From assembly GCA_024400895.1 (NCBI GenBank), contig JAKSMA010000136.1, positions 1 through 6,707 on the forward strand: a DNA stretch of 6,707 nt, written 5' to 3'. The DNA comes from Muribaculaceae bacterium (GTDB lineage: Bacteria; Bacteroidota; Bacteroidia; Bacteroidales; Muribaculaceae). A model generated the notes under the pieces. It did no database searches, was not told where the DNA came from, and was given only the letters and a program-made list of their open reading frames with translations. This document shows, in pieces, positions 5,128-6,707 of the stretch; the stretch's first letter is position 1; each line of letters opens with the position of its first letter. The position numbers and the translations under genes were made by a program.

Positions 5128-6144
5128 TCAGCCCTTTCGCGCTTCTGTTTCTGCTCTTTCGCTGCGCTTCTGCTCTTGTTTAGCAGCTTCTTTTTCTTCT
5201 TTTTCTTTGAGTTTTCTCAGTTTTTCCTTCTGCTTAGCCAGGCGCTCAGCCTCTTTCTTTTCTTCTGTCGCACGCTTTTCTGCGAGTTTGCGAGCCTCTT
5301 TCTCAGCCTTTTCGCGCTCTTTGCGCAGTTGCTCTTTCTCTTTTTCGGTCAGTTGCTTTTCCGCTACGGCAGGTTGCTCCTTCTTTGGTTTCGGAGGCAC
5401 GGTTTCTTGTGTGCGAGGGCGAGAGTGAGCCTTGCTGCCCTTCATCAAGATATCTTTCAAGCCACAGCCTTTATTGAAACGGCAAAGGTCCACCACATGG
5501 TCGATGCCGGCAATGACACCTTTTTCAGAGAATTGCCACAGAATCCATTTTGCACCGCCGGTGAGGCGAGGCTCCACCTTTGAATAGCGCGCAATGAAAA
5601 GAGGGTAGCCCGAAATGCGTCCACTGAGATATGAGTTGTAGAACGCACTGCCGGTGTAAATCATCGGGCGGCAGCCATAGTGGCGCTCGAGCATGTCGGC
5701 AAACATGAGCACGGAGTCGGCAAGAGCCTGTGGAGTGATGGTGCCACGCACCTCCACATCGATAAGCGGAATCAGGTCTTGCTCCTCTTTCTTCACCACC
5801 GAGGTGAAGTTGCGAAACTGTTTTTCTACCGACACCGTCGGGCGGAAAAAGTGATATGCGCCCACATGAATGCCATATTGACGAGCGTTTTCAATGTTGA
5901 ATTGATAGTGGCGCGAACGATAGGTGGCGCCTTCGGTGGCTTTTACATATACGAATTTGATATTCTTGTCCTGTGCGGTGGCACTCCAGTCGATGTCCTT
6001 CTGGTAGCTCGACACGTCGATGCCGTCGTAAATCAGATTCGCAGCCGAACCGTCGACGGTGACTTGTGCACGCAAAGAGCCCACTACCATATTGAGCAGC
6101 AGTGCTATTAGTGCATATTTCAGTCGACCAGAAGAGAATTTCAT
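5128..6144 (-). CDS. secreted GH25 muramidase with charged coiled tail
   Basis: A 338-residue exported protein with a Sec signal peptide (1-26, hydrophobic ALIALLLNMVVG, cleavage likely after SLRA). A glycoside hydrolase family 25 domain follows (about 38-232). The landmarks of the Chalaropsis/Cellosyl lysozyme barrel are GIDVSSYQ with Asp43, FVYVKATEG (64-72), GAYHFF (95-100), the catalytic Asp-x-Glu in PLIDVEV (Asp129, Glu131), YTGSAFYNSYL (163-173), ILWQFS (201-206) and VVDLCRFN (217-224) with Asp219. The family cleaves the beta-1,4 bond between N-acetylmuramic acid and N-acetylglucosamine. From about 250 on, a proline-lysine stretch leads into a long K/E/R/A-rich segment (265-338) predicted to be a coiled coil. 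The tail probably lost its true end through a frameshift (see 5043-5127). Start ATG 6144 follows a TATCTTTG box. A housekeeping or envelope-remodelling role is likelier than prey lysis, but this is inference. Confidence 0.9.
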   Translation of the reverse strand: MKFSSGRLKYALIALLLNMVVGSLRAQVTVDGSAANLIYDGIDVSSYQKDIDWSATAQDKNIKFVYVKATEGATYRSRHYQFNIENARQYGIHVGAYHFFRPTVSVEKQFRNFTSVVKKEEQDLIPLIDVEVRGTITPQALADSVLMFADMLERHYGCRPMIYTGSAFYNSYLSGRISGYPLFIARYSKVEPRLTGGAKWILWQFSEKGVIAGIDHVVDLCRFNKGCGLKDILMKGSKAHSRPRTQETVPPKPKKEQPAVAEKQLTEKEKEQLRKEREKAEKEARKLAEKRATEEKKEAERLAKQKEKLRKLKEKEEKEAAKQEQKRSERAETEARKG

Positions 6145-6170
6145 TCGTCTATATTTTAAAAAAGCGTATA

Positions 6171-6178
6171 CAAAGATA
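6171..6178 (-). promoter_or_regulatory. -7 box for the GH25 gene
   Basis: Minus-strand TATCTTTG fully matches TAnnTTTG, 26 nt before the GH25 ATG. A TTTTTG lies upstream, but 27 nt away, too far for a normal -33 box. It implies that GH25 can be transcribed apart from the flippase gene upstream. Confidence 0.55.
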
Positions 6179-6249
6179 GGTAAATCCCTTGAATTTGTAG
6201 CTTAACAAAAATGTGAAAATGCTAAAAAAACATTATTGCTAACCTTCCA

Positions 6250-6707
6250 TTATCGGAAGAACCTGCCAATCACGGGTAATTTGGCAAACATTTCGCCCAT
6301 GTGCTCGCGCTTGAACATTACCACGAAGAACACCATCATCAGCACGATGCGATAGAGCGTGTCGAGCAGTTCGCTTCCGAATGGATGCCATAGCATGGCT
6401 GCAAATAGGGCGCCTGCCAGCACGGTGTAGATGGCAATGTCCTTCATAGGATAGGCGATGGGGTAGTATTTCTGTCCCACAAAGTAGCTCAGCACCATGG
6501 CTGTGCCGTAGCCTGCGAAACCACCCCACGCACAAGCCATATAGCCATACTTAGGCACCAGGAAGATGTTGATGGCGAAGAGCACGGCGCATCCCACAAA
6601 TGAGAATACTGCACCCCAGATGGTCTTGTCGATGAGTTTGTACCAGAACGAAAGGTTGAAATACACGCCCATCATGATTTCTGCAGCCATCACAATAGGC
6701 ACCACCT
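6250..6707 (-). CDS. Wzx/MATE-like polysaccharide flippase, C-terminal part
   Basis: The visible 151 residues are the C-terminal end of an inner-membrane transporter; the gene continues past the right edge, so its start is not seen. The frame is open to the last base, and the GTG at 6705 is only the second valine of VVPIVMA, not a start. At least five hydrophobic helices are visible: VPIVMAAEIMMGVYFNLSFW, AVFSFVGCAVLFAINIFLV, GGFAGYGTAMVLSYFVG, IAIYTVLAGALFAAML and IVLMMVFFVVMF. The pattern GVYFNLSFWYKLIDKT, then a helix, then PKYGYMACAW and YFVGQKYYPIAYP is typical of Bacteroidetes polysaccharide flippases (polysaccharide_synt_C region of the MOP superfamily). These flip undecaprenyl-linked glycans across the inner membrane for capsule, O-antigen or glycoprotein synthesis. 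The gene ends with TAA at 6250-6252, 105 nt before GH25, with no clear terminator between. Confidence 0.85.
   Translation of the reverse strand, partial: VVPIVMAAEIMMGVYFNLSFWYKLIDKTIWGAVFSFVGCAVLFAINIFLVPKYGYMACAWGGFAGYGTAMVLSYFVGQKYYPIAYPMKDIAIYTVLAGALFAAMLWHPFGSELLDTLYRIVLMMVFFVVMFKREHMGEMFAKLPVIGRFFR

Noticed and set aside
5053..5583. 176-codon plus-strand frame rich in Leu and Phe that looks like a membrane protein
   Set aside because: It is the antisense shadow of the K/E-rich GH25 tail; lysine and glutamate codons read backwards give Phe, Leu and Ser.

Overview
The window looks like chromosomal DNA from a member of the Bacteroidales (Prevotella/Muribaculaceae-like). The main reasons are near-perfect TAnnTTTG -7 promoter boxes in front of most genes, one with a TTTG -33 box at the expected spacing, A-rich leaders without Shine-Dalgarno sites, and proteins of typical Bacteroidetes style (MJ0042-type zinc ribbon, short GDP-mannose pyrophosphorylase, Wzx-like flippase). 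The assignment is an inference; no rRNA or other phylogenetic marker is present.

Layout, left to right. 1-508 holds no protein gene. Positions 25-275 form a dense set of interlocking inverted repeats that look like a structured RNA, probably read leftward, and 276-508 is the pyrH 3' flank with small hairpins. On the minus strand follow pyrH (UMP kinase, 509-1225), a strong promoter whose -33 box lies in the T-tract of the preceding terminator, and a membrane-anchored TPR protein (1362-2024). From a divergent intergenic region the plus strand carries a predicted TPR-like lipoprotein (2229-2966, GTG start), whose stop codon lies inside a nine-unit heptamer repeat (2955-3017). Next come a double zinc-ribbon, tail-anchored membrane protein (3165-3698) and manC, mannose-1-phosphate guanylyltransferase (3818-4909), which ends at a strong terminator. 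Converging from the right on the minus strand are a secreted GH25 muramidase-like protein with a K/E-rich tail (5128-6144) and the C-terminal part of a Wzx-type flippase (6250 to the window edge).

Functional picture. pyrH supplies UDP for pyrimidine nucleotides and sugar-nucleotide synthesis, manC makes GDP-mannose, the flippase exports lipid-linked glycans, and the GH25 protein acts on peptidoglycan, so the right half has a cell-envelope flavour. The genes nevertheless sit in several separate transcription units rather than one operon.

The observations most worth following are the structured 25-275 element with alternative pairings, a probable +1 frameshift that truncates the charged tail of the GH25 protein (the natural end appears to be the TAA at 5043-5045), the heptamer repeat that places stop codons in all six frames, and the fused terminator/promoter ahead of pyrH. 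I found no CRISPR array, insertion sequence, tRNA or clearly new multi-gene defence system.
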